A stretch of DNA of 64,000 nucleotides, taken from NCBI RefSeq assembly GCF_000304475.1, contig NC_018944.1:62001-126000 (forward strand), written 5' to 3'. A program made the translations under genes and the position numbers. Origin of the DNA: Kazachstania africana CBS 2517. Its lineage: Eukaryota > Ascomycota > Saccharomycetes > Saccharomycetales > Saccharomycetaceae. The notes beneath the pieces are model-generated. The model saw nothing but the letters and a program-made list of their open reading frames with translations. It made no database searches and was not told where the DNA came from. Shown here piece by piece: positions 42,723 to 53,222 of this stretch (position 1 is the first letter of the stretch; each line of letters begins with the position of its first letter).

Positions 42723-44303
42723 ATGGCACGTCTGTTGAGGAATTACCGTGTCCTGATAGCCGCTTTGGCTACAGTGATGCTTATTTTACTTTTGAAAGCA
42801 TCATCTAATTCACCGACATCCATCGATATTTCAAGATCGGTTGCATCTGGTATTAGTAGACTAGAGAATCCAAACGAAGCTGATGATAGCGTTTCCGCAC
42901 TTCCTATTTCCAACACATCTGGTTTCGTTGCTGATGAAAAGACAGACTCAAAGAATCCTGAGTTAACAAATGCGTTGAAATCAGCTACAGGTGCCAACTG
43001 TGATGAAAAAGACACGCAGTTTGTTATCATGGTTGATGCTGGTTCCACTGGTTCCCGTGTTCATATCTATGAATTTAACACTTGTACCTCCCCACCAACC
43101 TTAGTGAAAGAAACTTTTGATATGTTAAAGCCTGGTCTATCATCTTTTGATACAGATTCTATCGGTGCCGCTAATTCTTTAGATCCTTTACTACAAAAGG
43201 CTCTAGATGTAATTCCACTTGACAAGCGAAGCTGTACGCCAATAGCAGTGAAAGCCACAGCAGGTTTGAGACTTTTGGGGGAAGCCAAGAGTGACAAAAC
43301 TTTAGCTGCTGTCAGATCACATTTAGAGAACGATTATCCATTTGCTGTTGTCAAAGGTGATGGGATTTCTATTATGAGCGGTGAAGAAGAAGGTGTCTAT
43401 GCATGGGTTACCACCAATTATTTGTTGGGTAACATTGGCAGTAAAGGTGATAAATTACCAACTACTGCAGTTTTCGATTTAGGTGGAGGTTCCACACAAA
43501 TTGTTTTCGAACCAAGTTTTCCTCCAAATGAAAAAATGGTTGAAGGAGAATACAAGTATGATCTATCCTTTGGTGGACACGATTATTCATTATACCAATT
43601 TTCCCATTTGGGCTATGGTTTAATGCAAGGTAGAAACAAGATAAACGCTGTTCTTGTAGAGACTGCTATTAAAGACAACAAGATTACTAAGGGTGATACC
43701 ACGACAACACACCAATTGGTTTCTCCGTGTTTACCACCTGGTGTTTCTGCTTTGAAAGAGACAGTCAAGTTGGAGGACGGTAGTACATATCTCGTTGATT
43801 TTGAAGGGCCAAAGGTTGCAACGGGCGCACAATGTAGATTCATTGCTGATAGCATCTTGAATAAGGATGCTGTCTGTTCACAACCACCTTGTTCATTTAA
43901 TGGTGTTCACCAACCTTCTTTGGTTCGTACTTTCAAGGAAACTAGTGATCTTTACATTTTCTCCTACTTTTATGACAGAACTCGTCCACTAGGTATGCCA
44001 TTATCATTCACTTTGAATGAATTGTATGATCTATCAAGAATGGTGTGCAATGGTGAAGAAGTCTGGGAGAGTGCATTTGCTAACATCGATGGCTCAATCG
44101 CAGAATTGAAAAATGATCCACATTTCTGTCAGGATTTAACATTCCAGGTCTCCTTATTGCATACGGGTTATGATATTCCATTACATAGAGAACTAAGAAC
44201 CGCGCAAACAATCAACAATAATGAGTTAGGCTGGTGTTTAGGTGCATCCTTACCATTGTTAGAAGGAACCAATTGGAGTTGTAAGCTGTCCAAGGCCATG
44301 TAA
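42723..44303 (+). CDS. GDA1: Golgi guanosine diphosphatase
   Basis: Hydrolyses GDP to GMP in the Golgi lumen so that GMP can exchange for GDP-mannose, supporting mannosylation. An ATG at 42723 gives a 526-residue protein beginning [14 protein letters not shown] (Gda1 518, MAPIFRNYR). An in-frame ATG 48 bp upstream gives a poor N terminus. It is a type II membrane protein with an anchor at about 8-25. The apyrase conserved regions are all present: ACR1 [10 protein letters not shown] (104-113), ACR2 [12 protein letters not shown]3 GEEEGVYAW and ACR4 [12 protein letters not shown]. The C terminus [11 protein letters not shown] is typical. It acts in the same pathway as the MNN4-like protein in this window. 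Confidence 0.96.
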   Translation: MARLLRNYRVLIAALATVMLILLLKASSNSPTSIDISRSVASGISRLENPNEADDSVSALPISNTSGFVADEKTDSKNPELTNALKSATGANCDEKDTQFVIMVDAGSTGSRVHIYEFNTCTSPPTLVKETFDMLKPGLSSFDTDSIGAANSLDPLLQKALDVIPLDKRSCTPIAVKATAGLRLLGEAKSDKTLAAVRSHLENDYPFAVVKGDGISIMSGEEEGVYAWVTTNYLLGNIGSKGDKLPTTAVFDLGGGSTQIVFEPSFPPNEKMVEGEYKYDLSFGGHDYSLYQFSHLGYGLMQGRNKINAVLVETAIKDNKITKGDTTTTHQLVSPCLPPGVSALKETVKLEDGSTYLVDFEGPKVATGAQCRFIADSILNKDAVCSQPPCSFNGVHQPSLVRTFKETSDLYIFSYFYDRTRPLGMPLSFTLNELYDLSRMVCNGEEVWESAFANIDGSIAELKNDPHFCQDLTFQVSLLHTGYDIPLHRELRTAQTINNNELGWCLGASLPLLEGTNWSCKLSKAM

Positions 44304-44926
44304 GCGGACATTTCAAGTATTTATATAGTGTTTTATAATTTCAAGAAGACATTTCAAACATAACATGCCCTGTGATTCAGTGCAGTGTCTTTATTTGGCT
44401 CATAAGTAGCTCCTGTACAAGATCTTGGCCAGTACGATTCCTCATCGCCTAGCATTGGCAATCAGGCAGCTACGAAAATGGTTCGAGTTTCTCGCAGAAG
44501 CTATGACACCAACCAATCTACCAAGCAGGATGATCACTAGCCTCGATTTAGATGGCAAGTCCCAGCAAGAGAAATACTTCTTCTGCTCCGTCTTGAATAA
44601 CGTCATGTTCCCACTATAAAAGGTCTTCGGGCAGTGATTTTCGAAAATTATTGTATAAAAAACGGAAGCCATCAAGAAAAAATTCAACAAATCCTTGATT
44701 AATTTACTACTTTACCGATTCAAAGAGCCAGTAACTATTGTATTAGCTTTTGAAGTGAGATATTTCGAGAACACTAGAAGTTTCATTTTCTATAAATTCT
44801 CAAGAACATTGCTAACTAGATTGATCAGAGCTAGATATTATCGATTTACCCATTTTACGCACCCTATTTTGAAAAGACGTTTTGAGTCCCTGAACAGAAC
44901 CTATAATTAAGTAAAGCTCAGGTAGT
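44304..44926. promoter_or_regulatory. GDA1-NADK intergenic region
   Basis: 623 bp between tandem genes. It holds a TATAAAA word near 44618 and, downstream, an AT-rich leader. The 71-codon frame at 44695-44910 is arginine/phenylalanine-rich without family similarity and is probably fortuitous. Confidence 0.4.
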
Positions 44927-46624
44927 ATGAAGCTAAAGAGCACTTCCACTTCTGCATCTACTGATGCCTTGTCCAGCGGAGGAAGCAATGAAACAAAGGT
45001 GAATCAGAAAAGTGCTACTAATAGCGTTTATGACAAAGCAGAAACTTTGAAGCTAATGCAGCACATATCTTCCAAGTCGGTTCCGTCAATGTCTCTAAAC
45101 AATGATGATATTGCTATCATCGATGAAGATGATGAAGAGTATCATGACGATTTACGAAATTTAAAAACTATAAATAATCTTCAAAATGCAAAATCGGTGA
45201 TTCGGAAATTATCACACAGTAATAATGTAACTGCCACTAAAGATGGTAGATTACCGGCTGCAAGTAAGAGTCATTTTGAATTTGCATCTACTGCACACAA
45301 TATCAGAATGCTGAATAAAGATATTTCAAAGACAAAAGTCAATCTCACCGTAGAAAATTTGATTATTATTAGTAAGCTTAATGATATGTCCATTCTTTAC
45401 TTAAATAGAGAAATGATTGCATGGATCTTGACTCAATATCCAAGTACTAATGTCTATGTGCAGGATATATTCAAAGACTCTGAACAATTTGCCGCTAACG
45501 AACTTTGTACCGATTCAAACTGTACACTTTCAAGAATCAGATATTGGAACAAGGAATTTGTTGAAGAGAATGACTTTTTCTTTGATTTATGTATTACTTT
45601 GGGAGGTGATGGGACAGTTTTATTTGCATCCTCACTCTTTCAAAAATATGTTCCTCCAACAATCTCTTTTGCCCTGGGTTCACTAGGTTTTTTAACCAAT
45701 TTTGATTTCGAGGATTTCAAGTCCATTTTGAGAAATACTATCAATCATAAAATAAAGACAAACTTAAGAATGAGGTTGCATTGTAAAGTATATCGAAGGC
45801 ACAAACCTAAGCGTGATCCATCCACCGGTAAGAAAATTTGCTACGTAGAATTGGTTGATGAACATCACGTTCTAAATGAAGTAACTATTGATAGAGGTCC
45901 AAGCCCCTTTATTTCCAACTTGGAATTATATGGTGATGGTTGTTTGATGACAGTGGCACAGGCTGATGGTTTGATTATTGCTACACCTACAGGTTCAACT
46001 GCGTATTCTTTGAGCGCAGGTGGCTCTTTAATATACCCAACTGTAAATGCTATTGCAGTAACACCAGTGTGTCCCCATACTTTAAGCTTCAGGCCAATAG
46101 TTCTACCCGAAAGTTGTAATTTGAAAGTCAAAGTTGCTACACAGTCAAGAGGAACTTCTTGGGCATCATTTGATGGTAAAGGAAGAGTGGAATTGAGGCA
46201 AGGCGATTTTATAACAGTTTCAGCAAGTCCATATGCTTTCCAAACGGTTCAGCACTCCAATACAGAGTTTATAGATAGTATTAGCAGGTTATTGAATTGG
46301 AATGTTAGAGAACAACAAAAATCATTTACTCATATGTTATCAGACAAGAATAAAAAGAAATTTGCCGAAGAATTCGTTCTTGAAGAGAAAGAAGATGATG
46401 AACTTATTGAAGTAAGGAAAATTGGCGAACAACTATTCTCAACTTTAGAACTAGGCAAGACTAATCACTCATCCCCATCCACTCGATCCTCGTCATCTTC
46501 AGCTACGGCGGTGAATACCTTCAGTACATCTACGCAAGATGTAGAAACGACTAGTGAAAGTGACAGTGAAGAAGAAAAAGATGCTTTTTGTAGTGGGAAT
46601 GTTCGTGTGATCAGGCGCTCATGA
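44927..46624 (+). CDS. YEF1: ATP-dependent NAD(H) kinase, UTR1/YEF1 family
   Basis: Phosphorylates NAD and NADH to NADP(H), supplying cytosolic NADPH. The 565-residue protein has a disordered Ser-rich N terminus with an acidic stretch, then the NAD kinase fold: GGDGT at 226-230, the NE/D-type region LNEVTIDRGPSPF, and the substrate loop ATPTGSTAYSLSAGGS. The C-terminal tail is Ser/acidic-rich. Both S. cerevisiae ohnologues fit the locus. Words such as VYVQDIF, TLGGDGTVLFASS and SRGTSWASFDGK are closer to my memory of Yef1, while NWNVREQQKSFTH is closer to Utr1, so the symbol is tentative. Position between GDA1 and UTR2 matches YEL041W. Confidence 0.85.
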   Translation: MKLKSTSTSASTDALSSGGSNETKVNQKSATNSVYDKAETLKLMQHISSKSVPSMSLNNDDIAIIDEDDEEYHDDLRNLKTINNLQNAKSVIRKLSHSNNVTATKDGRLPAASKSHFEFASTAHNIRMLNKDISKTKVNLTVENLIIISKLNDMSILYLNREMIAWILTQYPSTNVYVQDIFKDSEQFAANELCTDSNCTLSRIRYWNKEFVEENDFFFDLCITLGGDGTVLFASSLFQKYVPPTISFALGSLGFLTNFDFEDFKSILRNTINHKIKTNLRMRLHCKVYRRHKPKRDPSTGKKICYVELVDEHHVLNEVTIDRGPSPFISNLELYGDGCLMTVAQADGLIIATPTGSTAYSLSAGGSLIYPTVNAIAVTPVCPHTLSFRPIVLPESCNLKVKVATQSRGTSWASFDGKGRVELRQGDFITVSASPYAFQTVQHSNTEFIDSISRLLNWNVREQQKSFTHMLSDKNKKKFAEEFVLEEKEDDELIEVRKIGEQLFSTLELGKTNHSSPSTRSSSSSATAVNTFSTSTQDVETTSESDSEEEKDAFCSGNVRVIRRS

Positions 46625-47531
46625 ATTAGACAACATCACATAAATTTTGGTTTCTAGATAATTTTTGAGTTACTAGGGATATGTTTCTTCCTTATTTTGA
46701 TATTTTGACCTTGTTACTGAGAAATAACCCACTTTAAAGGCTTTTCTCAATCACAACGAAGAAGCACTTTGATATATGGAGAGATCCCCGGAAGAAAAGT
46801 ATATCTTTTCATAAAAAACGTAATTGGTATTATTGTACCGCAACTTCTTATTTTATATACTGGATTATATTCTACCTCAATTAATAAAGACACCCTTTTA
46901 ATCTTCACGTGTGTAACAGTATATACACAATTAGCTGGCTCTACAATAAAAAAAGAACGCATCGATGATTATGCATATAACACTATAAATCCCGAAGATT
47001 GCTTCTTGTCGTACCTGAATTGTAGACTTTCGCTGGATTTAGCGGCGCAGTAACCAAGAGCAGCAGTAGTTTCATTTTCCTGGAAGATATATAGGATGCG
47101 TGACCTAGTAATCCTTGTAGGAACCCATCCTGTCCCCAGATTAAACATTCAGTTGAAAGAAGCGATGTACAATAATCCAGTCGCGTAATCATTTTCACTA
47201 ACCGCTAAAATTGCTGAACTGCTTGCTGCCATTAATCGTATCATTAACTCTTTCGAGACTGATTATTTAATTATATTTCCTGAATAGGAAGTACTCAGGA
47301 ACAACAAGAAGAAATAAACTTTCCTTTCACGAAAAGCGCGCAGGAAAGAAAAAATGGTACTCTGCAGGAAAATGTTGACATTTCTCGAGAAATGAAAATT
47401 TTTGACAGATTTTACTAGGTTGGGAACTGCAGTAAAGATTGCTTCCTGAGATATAAATAGTTATGATTTTGTAGAACACTCTGATGCATACTTGAATCTT
47501 TATTCAAAATGGCTATAGAATAAATTGCACA
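46625..47531. promoter_or_regulatory. UTR2 promoter with SCB and TATA elements
   Basis: A 907 bp upstream region. CACGAAA at 47328-47334 matches the SBF cell-cycle box, an element common in yeast cell-wall genes. A TATAAATA box at 47452-47459 lies 80 bp before the UTR2 start. A 94-codon frame at 46769-47053 is open but has no recognisable homology or codon bias, so I do not call it a gene. Confidence 0.55.
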
Positions 47532-48830
47532 ATGGCAAGGCTGTTAGGTCTTTTAGGTTTTCTATCAGTGATCACTGCAGTGTTTGCTGAAACTAATTAT
47601 TGTAATGCAACACTAAGCTGTCCTCAAGAATATCCATGCTGCTCATCGGGTGTATGTGGTACAGGTGTATACTGTATCAATGCATGTAATCCAATGTTTT
47701 CATATAGTTTTGATGCATGCATGCCTTTACCGGTATGTAAAAACTCCACTACTACATTTAGTAATTACACTTCAAAGGTAGTGGATGCAAACACTTTCTT
47801 AGGGGATGTCTCAGAAGGTGACTGGGCTTATACTGGTTACATTCTTGATTATGAAGATGAAGACAGTATGATTTTAGCTATGCCAAAAAATTCCGGTGGT
47901 ACTGTTTTATCCTCTACAAGATCTGTTTGGTACGGTAAAGTCAGTGCACGTTTGAAAACATCTCATTTGGCTGGTGTTATTACCGCTTTTATCATCTATT
48001 CTGGTGTTGCTGATGAAATTGATTGTGAATTTGTCGGTGTTGATTTGGAGACAGAACAAACTAATTTCTTCTGGCAAGCTACATTGAATTATACAAATTC
48101 TGTTAATGCAACTATTTCAAGCGACTCTTTTGATAATTTCCACACTTATACTATCGATTGGCAAGAAGAATACATTGAATGGTCTATTGATGGTGTTGTC
48201 AGTAGAACTCTATATAAGAATGAGACTTATAACGCTACCTCTGGTGTTTACCAATATCCACAAACACCATCAAAGATTGATATTTCTATCTGGCCAGGTG
48301 GTAATGCTACCAATTCTATAGGTACTATCGAGTGGGCTGGTGGTGAAATTGATTGGAATGCTACTGATATTACTACTTATCCTGGATATTATTACATGAT
48401 TCTCGATGAAGTTAATATCACCTGTTACGGCCCACCAAGTGGTACCTCAATCAATGGTACCTCTGCGTACGTGTATACTAGTAACTCTAGTTTCTTGCAA
48501 AAGGATATTGCTATTACTGATGCTGAGACCTCACTAGGCTCCTCCGAGGGTACTGGTCTTGATCCAGATGCTGGTGTTTCTTCATCTTCATCCGCATCCT
48601 CATCCTCTACTTTATCAAGTTCGAGTTCCTCATCATCTGCATCCAGTAAAAAATCTAGCAGTAGTAATTCTAGTACCAATACTGAAGCTGCTACCAGCAC
48701 TTCTGGTTCAAAATCAAAGTCTGCAGCAAGTTCTGCATCAGGCTCATCATCAAGTGCTAACTTAGGTTCTACACTAGGTCTAGGTAACATATATGTTATC
48801 TTCAGCATCATTTTCGGTTATTTATTATAA
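47532..48830 (+). CDS. UTR2: GPI-anchored chitin-glucan transglycosylase (CRH family)
   Basis: Utr2/Crh2 cross-links chitin to beta-1,6- and beta-1,3-glucan in the cell wall. The 432-residue protein (S. cerevisiae 467) has a signal peptide (1-19) and a cysteine-rich CBM18-type chitin-binding module (CPQEYPCCSSGVCGTGVYC, about 29-48). The GH16 domain follows, with catalytic DEIDCEF at 161-167 (Glu162 nucleophile, Glu166 acid/base). After a Ser-rich region come the small-residue omega site and hydrophobic tail (GLGNIYVIFSIIFGYLL) of a GPI protein. The chitin-binding module separates it from CRH1 and CRR1. Upstream SBF-type and TATA elements fit cell-cycle expression. Confidence 0.94.
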   Translation: MARLLGLLGFLSVITAVFAETNYCNATLSCPQEYPCCSSGVCGTGVYCINACNPMFSYSFDACMPLPVCKNSTTTFSNYTSKVVDANTFLGDVSEGDWAYTGYILDYEDEDSMILAMPKNSGGTVLSSTRSVWYGKVSARLKTSHLAGVITAFIIYSGVADEIDCEFVGVDLETEQTNFFWQATLNYTNSVNATISSDSFDNFHTYTIDWQEEYIEWSIDGVVSRTLYKNETYNATSGVYQYPQTPSKIDISIWPGGNATNSIGTIEWAGGEIDWNATDITTYPGYYYMILDEVNITCYGPPSGTSINGTSAYVYTSNSSFLQKDIAITDAETSLGSSEGTGLDPDAGVSSSSSASSSSTLSSSSSSSSASSKKSSSSNSSTNTEAATSTSGSKSKSAASSASGSSSSANLGSTLGLGNIYVIFSIIFGYLL

Positions 48831-49269
48831 TCCATTTTCAATTTTTTACCATGTCATAAAAACTTTAACGTAGTAAAAATGAGGTTTGTAATGTAGTGAC
48901 AGCTTACTCGATGAATATATTTGATCCAAGATTGTGAGCTTCTGCTTTTTCATGCGATCAAACGGTTAATGAGCCCAATTCAAGGTCATAAATATGATCT
49001 TTTTTCTAATGTACATAATTTATATTTAGGTTTCCGAATACAAATCTTCCTGTAACACAATAAAAAACAATAACTAATTACTTATTTATGTAATAGTAAT
49101 AAAGAAGGCAAATTCATATCCAGACCTTGCAAAAGATTGCTTTCGATGATCGTTACGATGTTCATATTTTTGCATTATGAAAATTACATGATTCAAGTAT
49201 ATAATTCAAAATGATGTGCGATAATAAATAATTCTTTTTACAAGGGAGAGGGAAATCGTTTGAGAATTG
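48831..49269. other. Convergent UTR2-CYC7 intergenic region
   Basis: 439 bp of AT-rich sequence between two gene ends. A TTTCCGAA word at 49031 resembles the centromere CDEIII core, but neither the flanking CDEIII bases nor a CDEI plus AT-rich CDEII is present. I see only 3' untranslated sequence. Confidence 0.4.
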
Positions 49270-49605
49270 TCATTTAGCAGCATTCTTCATATAAGCTATC
49301 AGGTCATCTCTATCTTTCTCTTTCTTCAAGCCACCGAAGGCCATCTTAGTACCCGGTATGTACTTCTTAGGATTAGTCAAATATTCAGACATATTTTTTT
49401 CATCCCATTCAACGTTCTTCTTGATATTTGCGTCAGTGTAAGAGTACCCTGCAGCTTGACCTGAATGACGACCGAAGATACCATGCAAATTTGGCCCAAC
49501 TTTATGTGGTCCGCCTTCCTCTATAGTATGGCATTGTTGGCATCTCGTTTTAAACAGTGTTGCACCTTTCTTCTCAGAAGGCTTCGAATCTTTCTTTGGA
49601 GGCAT
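49270..49605 (-). CDS. CYC7: Cytochrome c, iso-2-type
   Basis: Soluble mitochondrial intermembrane-space electron carrier between complexes III and IV. The 111-residue protein has the haem-binding CQQCH at 22-26, axial His26 and Met88 (PGTKMAFGG), and the conserved C-terminal helix [12 protein letters not shown]. The N terminus is longer than in iso-1 cytochrome c, as in Cyc7. Position between UTR2 and UTR4 matches CYC7 (YEL039C). In S. cerevisiae it is the hypoxia- and stress-favoured isoform; I see no clear Hap1 site. A TATATATA tract about 80-100 bp upstream (49687-49702) may be its TATA element. The gene belongs to the ARC cluster homoeologous to COR (CYC1-OSM1-RAD7) of S. cerevisiae. Confidence 0.95.
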   Translation of the reverse strand: MPPKKDSKPSEKKGATLFKTRCQQCHTIEEGGPHKVGPNLHGIFGRHSGQAAGYSYTDANIKKNVEWDEKNMSEYLTNPKKYIPGTKMAFGGLKKEKDRDDLIAYMKNAAK

Positions 49606-50222
49606 GTTCTATTTCGTAAACTTGGCTTGTAGACACTTTTCTTGTTTCCAGAAATGATCAACGTCTCACCACGAGCTTCTAATGTATTATATATATATAT
49701 TTATTTACTTATGAAGATTGCTCAAAGAATAGGGAGATGGCTAAACAGTGTTTACACTGAAACTACGATATATGCGTCCCAGACGATATTGAAAGTCACC
49801 TAGAACCGTTAGTTTACTAATAATTAGCTTTCTTCCAATAGGGAGTCAATCCCACGAATGACTTTTGACAAATCCGAAAAAACTACCAAGCACCAAAAAT
49901 TAGCTGATACAAAAATAGTAAAATGTTGCTGCGATGTAATTCGCTGTAATAAGATCCGGGATGAGAGTGTAAGGCTGTGTATAATGTCGAAATGGAATGC
50001 TCGATTGTGATTGGTTCGTCGGGGTTACATGGTAGATCTCATTCCAGCTCTTCTTTATTTTTTTTTGACGTTTATTCGACTCCTGTCTGGGTCCAAAAAG
50101 TGATCTCGGCTCTCAGTTTTTTTTTGGCATGGACTGAAAAAAGCAATTCTTCTTGACTAAAAGAGCCTGATGATGATGTTATTCAAAGCTTCTTCGAGTA
50201 AAGTGAACGTGACCGGTTGATT
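49606..50222. promoter_or_regulatory. CYC7-UTR4 divergent promoter
   Basis: 617 bp. An alternating TATATATA tract lies at 49687-49702 on the CYC7 side. T-runs lie at about 50056-50064 and 50118-50125 on the UTR4 side. I looked for Hap1 and Rox1 sites and saw none that are convincing. Confidence 0.4.
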
Positions 50223-50897
50223 ATGGGTTTTGACACTCTTTTGTTGGATATTGAAGGTACCGTGTGTCCTATATCTTTTGTTAAGGACGTCTTGTTCCCA
50301 CACTTTGCGGCTGAAGTACCAGCCATAGTTCAATCTACTGATGCCACTATAGTTGAGATCTTGTCCAATTTCCAAATCAATGATCCAGTGAAATTGCAAC
50401 AGCATATATTGGACTTAGTCGCACGCGATGTCAAGGATGCCACCTTGAAACAACTTCAAGGCCACGTTTGGGCGACGGGTTACCAGAGTGGCCAAATCAA
50501 AGCACCAGTTTACAAAGATGCCATTGATTTGATCAAGAGAAAGAGCAAAATATTTATATATTCAAGTGGGTCTGTGAAGGCACAGAAATTATTGTTTGAA
50601 TTTGTAGCGGATCCTTCTGATTATACGAAGTCAATCGATTTGAGACCATTTATTCATGGCTACTTCGATATTAATACTTCAGGTAAAAAAATTGAAGAAC
50701 AATCGTACAAGAATATTCTTGAATCGATTGAAATGACACAAAATCCAGAACAAGTCTTATTTTTAAGCGATAATCCTCTTGAATTGGATGCTGCAAAAAA
50801 AGCAGGATTGACAGTCGGTTTGGCTATACGAGAAGGCAACGCAATTGTTGATAATAAATCAGACTATGAAAATTATTTAGATTTTTCACAATTATAA
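50223..50897 (+). CDS. UTR4: Enolase-phosphatase E1, methionine salvage
   Basis: Bifunctional 2,3-diketo-5-methylthio-1-phosphopentane enolase/phosphatase of the methionine salvage pathway. The first ATG, at 50223, gives a 224-residue protein (S. cerevisiae 227) starting MGFDTLLLDIEGTVCPISF. This is the HAD motif I variant of the MasA family (Asp9, Glu11). Motif II is IYSSGSVKAQKLLF, and motif III/IV follows with FLSDNPLELDAAKKAGL. It is a cytosolic and nuclear enzyme with Mg2+ dependence. It is divergent from CYC7 and in the same order as on S. cerevisiae chromosome V. Confidence 0.95.
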   Translation: MGFDTLLLDIEGTVCPISFVKDVLFPHFAAEVPAIVQSTDATIVEILSNFQINDPVKLQQHILDLVARDVKDATLKQLQGHVWATGYQSGQIKAPVYKDAIDLIKRKSKIFIYSSGSVKAQKLLFEFVADPSDYTKSIDLRPFIHGYFDINTSGKKIEEQSYKNILESIEMTQNPEQVLFLSDNPLELDAAKKAGLTVGLAIREGNAIVDNKSDYENYLDFSQL

Positions 50898-51018
50898 ATG
50901 AATTTCTTTTTATATGTTACATAATACATAATGCATGTTTGAATCTTTTTCTGAATTACTACAAAAATAAAGTGTATCATTTTTGTGTTCTTTAATCGAG
51001 GATTGCAAAAGATTATTC

Positions 51019-52158
51019 TTAATTATCAGCATAATCATTGAAAAGCATATTAGCTGCAATCTCTTCATTTTTATCGCATGCAAAGTAAACTTGGATGACT
51101 AAAGTACGTTCAAATCCTAGTTCGCAAAGACGAGAAATAGCCTGTTCATCATCTTCAGTTAAATCCAAACTTGGGGCCTCTGTTGGCTCGGCATTTTCTA
51201 CTGGTTCAGTGATATTTTCCATAGCGTTTAAATTATCTCCCACAGCATCTAGTAACATTGAAATGAAAACTTCTGGGTTTGCCATGATTTGTTCACGTAA
51301 TTGGGGATATCTAGTGCTTAAACTTTCTAATAAAGGTGCTAAGGCTTCTGGGTTGCCGGAGACGACTTGCCTTAAAGCGAGAAGATCTTCCATGGTGAGG
51401 CCAATTGAGCCTGGTGCTGATGCATTTGAGTCTGCTCCAGAGCCAGTGGTGTCTCTGGTACCTTGTGCTGCTTGTGCGAATAAATCTTCGCCTTCATATT
51501 GTTCATTTGTAGACTCTGCTTCAGGTTGATTTTGACGTTCGGATTCTTGTTGTTGTTGTTGTTGTTGTTGTGTTTCTGCTGATTGTGATTCTTGTTGTGG
51601 TGGTGGTGGCTGTTGTAAGTTTTCTGGAATACCCATTAGAAGATATTCGACGGCTCTATCAGGATTATTGAAAGCTGCTCTCAGAGCTCTTTCAACTTGA
51701 TCTCTTTCGTAACCCATTTCCATGATTCTTTCGACGGTTTCATTACGCTCAGATCCAGTTACAAAACCAGGTGTAGAAGTCGATTCAGGCTCTGCTGCTA
51801 CTGGAGCTGCTGGAGCTATTGGAGCTGGTTCGGCTGTCGTACCGGATGGCTCTTGCTCTTGAGATGGCTCCTGGACAGGTTGTTCTTCAGATTGTTGTGG
51901 TGGTTCAGTCACTTTTGTTGCTGAAGGAGTTGCCTTTTTCTTTGAGATCATCATTATGACTTGATCATTATCCTTTAATCCACATGATGAAACGGTTTGA
52001 TCATCTTTGAGAACTTTACCTGAAAAGATCAATTTAATTTGATCAATATCGCATGATTTAATTGACGCTAATTTATTTTTAGCGTCTAATATGGTACTTG
52101 AACTTTCCAATTCAACAGGGATTTTTTCCTTTTTAAAATCTTTGAATATAATATTCAT
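51019..52158 (-). CDS. RAD23: Ubiquitin receptor and nucleotide-excision-repair factor Rad23
   Basis: Shuttles polyubiquitinated substrates to the proteasome and, with Rad4, recognises DNA damage. The 379-residue protein (S. cerevisiae 398) has a ubiquitin-like domain (1-74), UBA1 (about 138-178), the Rad4-binding STI1-type domain (about 256-310) and UBA2 (about 333-374). Linkers are Pro/Gln/Glu-rich and include a run of eight Gln at 197-204. A GGTGGCGAAA word 94-103 bp upstream is an Rpn4-type proteasome-associated element, consistent with RAD23 being co-regulated with proteasome genes. ANP1, the next gene in the S. cerevisiae ARC cluster (ANP1-RAD23-CYC7), is absent here. Confidence 0.96.
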   Translation of the reverse strand: MNIIFKDFKKEKIPVELESSSTILDAKNKLASIKSCDIDQIKLIFSGKVLKDDQTVSSCGLKDNDQVIMMISKKKATPSATKVTEPPQQSEEQPVQEPSQEQEPSGTTAEPAPIAPAAPVAAEPESTSTPGFVTGSERNETVERIMEMGYERDQVERALRAAFNNPDRAVEYLLMGIPENLQQPPPPQQESQSAETQQQQQQQQESERQNQPEAESTNEQYEGEDLFAQAAQGTRDTTGSGADSNASAPGSIGLTMEDLLALRQVVSGNPEALAPLLESLSTRYPQLREQIMANPEVFISMLLDAVGDNLNAMENITEPVENAEPTEAPSLDLTEDDEQAISRLCELGFERTLVIQVYFACDKNEEIAANMLFNDYADN

Positions 52159-52251
52159 TCTCCTTGGATTGCAATGATCACAATTGACAAGTATGGTTGT
52201 ATCATCATATAACTATACAGTACACTTCCCCATTCATGTGTTATACTAATT

Positions 52252-52261
52252 TTTCGCCACC
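52252..52261 (-). promoter_or_regulatory. Rpn4/PACE-type element upstream of RAD23
   Basis: On the minus strand it reads GGTGGCGAAA, a known variant of the proteasome-associated control element bound by Rpn4. It is about 100 bp upstream of the RAD23 start and correctly placed for a promoter element. Confidence 0.65.
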
Positions 52262-53119
52262 GGGTGATAGAATCTTGATCCAACCCACCGTCAATGGTGA
52301 CCTATTGTATGCTTTATCACGTGCTTTTTTGAAAAAATTTGGGATCTCCCTCCACGTGATTGCCATCCGGGTTACGAATTCTCCTCACCAAAAAAAACAA
52401 AAAAAAAAATTACCTTACCCTCTGAGTCAGAAACCTTCTGTGATGAATAATCAAAGGAGGTTCTCGCTAACGCTTTCCCAGATTTCATTTCATTGTTTGT
52501 CGTTTTTGCCCATGTGGCAAAAGTCCTCTCATGCCACAAAAAATGCCACATCCGATATAAAGATGAGAGACAATAGACAGACCTACTTGCAGCATGTGAT
52601 ATACTTCGCAGAGGCAAATTAGAATAATAATAGTAAAAGCGAAGAATAGCGGTAGGGACAGTGAAATCTTCACATGTGTGCCTGCTAACGTCACCATTAT
52701 TATTCACCATTACGTTGCTGACTAAAACGAAAGGAAGAAAGAAAGGAAAAAGAAGAAGTCGTTTAAATCCACTGCTTCTACGTAGTTTTCTATACTTTGC
52801 CCAATATAAATCAATCATTCTGTCAACGTTCCTTGATTTCCTGTGCCTTCTACCCGACAAAAAGTCAGAAACCAATTAAAATAGAGAGGAGGTAAATGCC
52901 GGGTAACCCCACGTGACCCCAACATTCTCCCAATTTATCGCTCCAAAAGAAGCACTTCGTTTCTTTTTAACGGACGAAGGAGAGAAAAAGACAGCCAACT
53001 GCCAATTGTCTCTACATGGATTTCTCTGGGCTCAGAATGAAACTTACTCACTATTCAAAAATTCTTACATAAAAGGGATTCCCAATAGTACGATATATTT
53101 CAATGATTTCATTCAGTAC

Positions 53120-53123
<4 letters not shown>

Positions 53124-53155
<32 letters not shown>
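53124..53155 (+). repeat. (GA)16 dinucleotide microsatellite
   Basis: Thirty-two bases of perfect GA repeat, about 190 bp upstream of the HYP2 start codon and 60 bp upstream of its TATA box. Length is likely variable between strains; a nucleosome-excluding role is possible but inferred. Confidence 0.95.
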
Positions 53156-53156
<1 letters not shown>

Positions 53157-53214
53157 CACAACATTAGTGGATGGTGGTGGTAGTGGAAGAAGAAAAAATT
53201 TTTTTTTAAAATGG

Positions 53215-53222
53215 TATAAAAA
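53215..53222 (+). promoter_or_regulatory. TATA box of HYP2
   Basis: TATAAAAA lies 120 bp upstream of the ATG, after a poly-T run, followed by a pyrimidine-rich initiation region. This is typical of very highly expressed yeast genes. Confidence 0.65.

Noticed and set aside
46769..47053. 94-codon frame with hydrophobic segments upstream of UTR2
   Set aside because: No codon bias or recognised homology; overlapped by an open frame on the other strand, as expected for AT-rich non-coding DNA.
49021..49050. Centromere CDEIII-like core TTTCCGAA
   Set aside because: The left half of CDEIII is absent, and there is no CDEI with an 80-90 bp AT-rich CDEII beside it.
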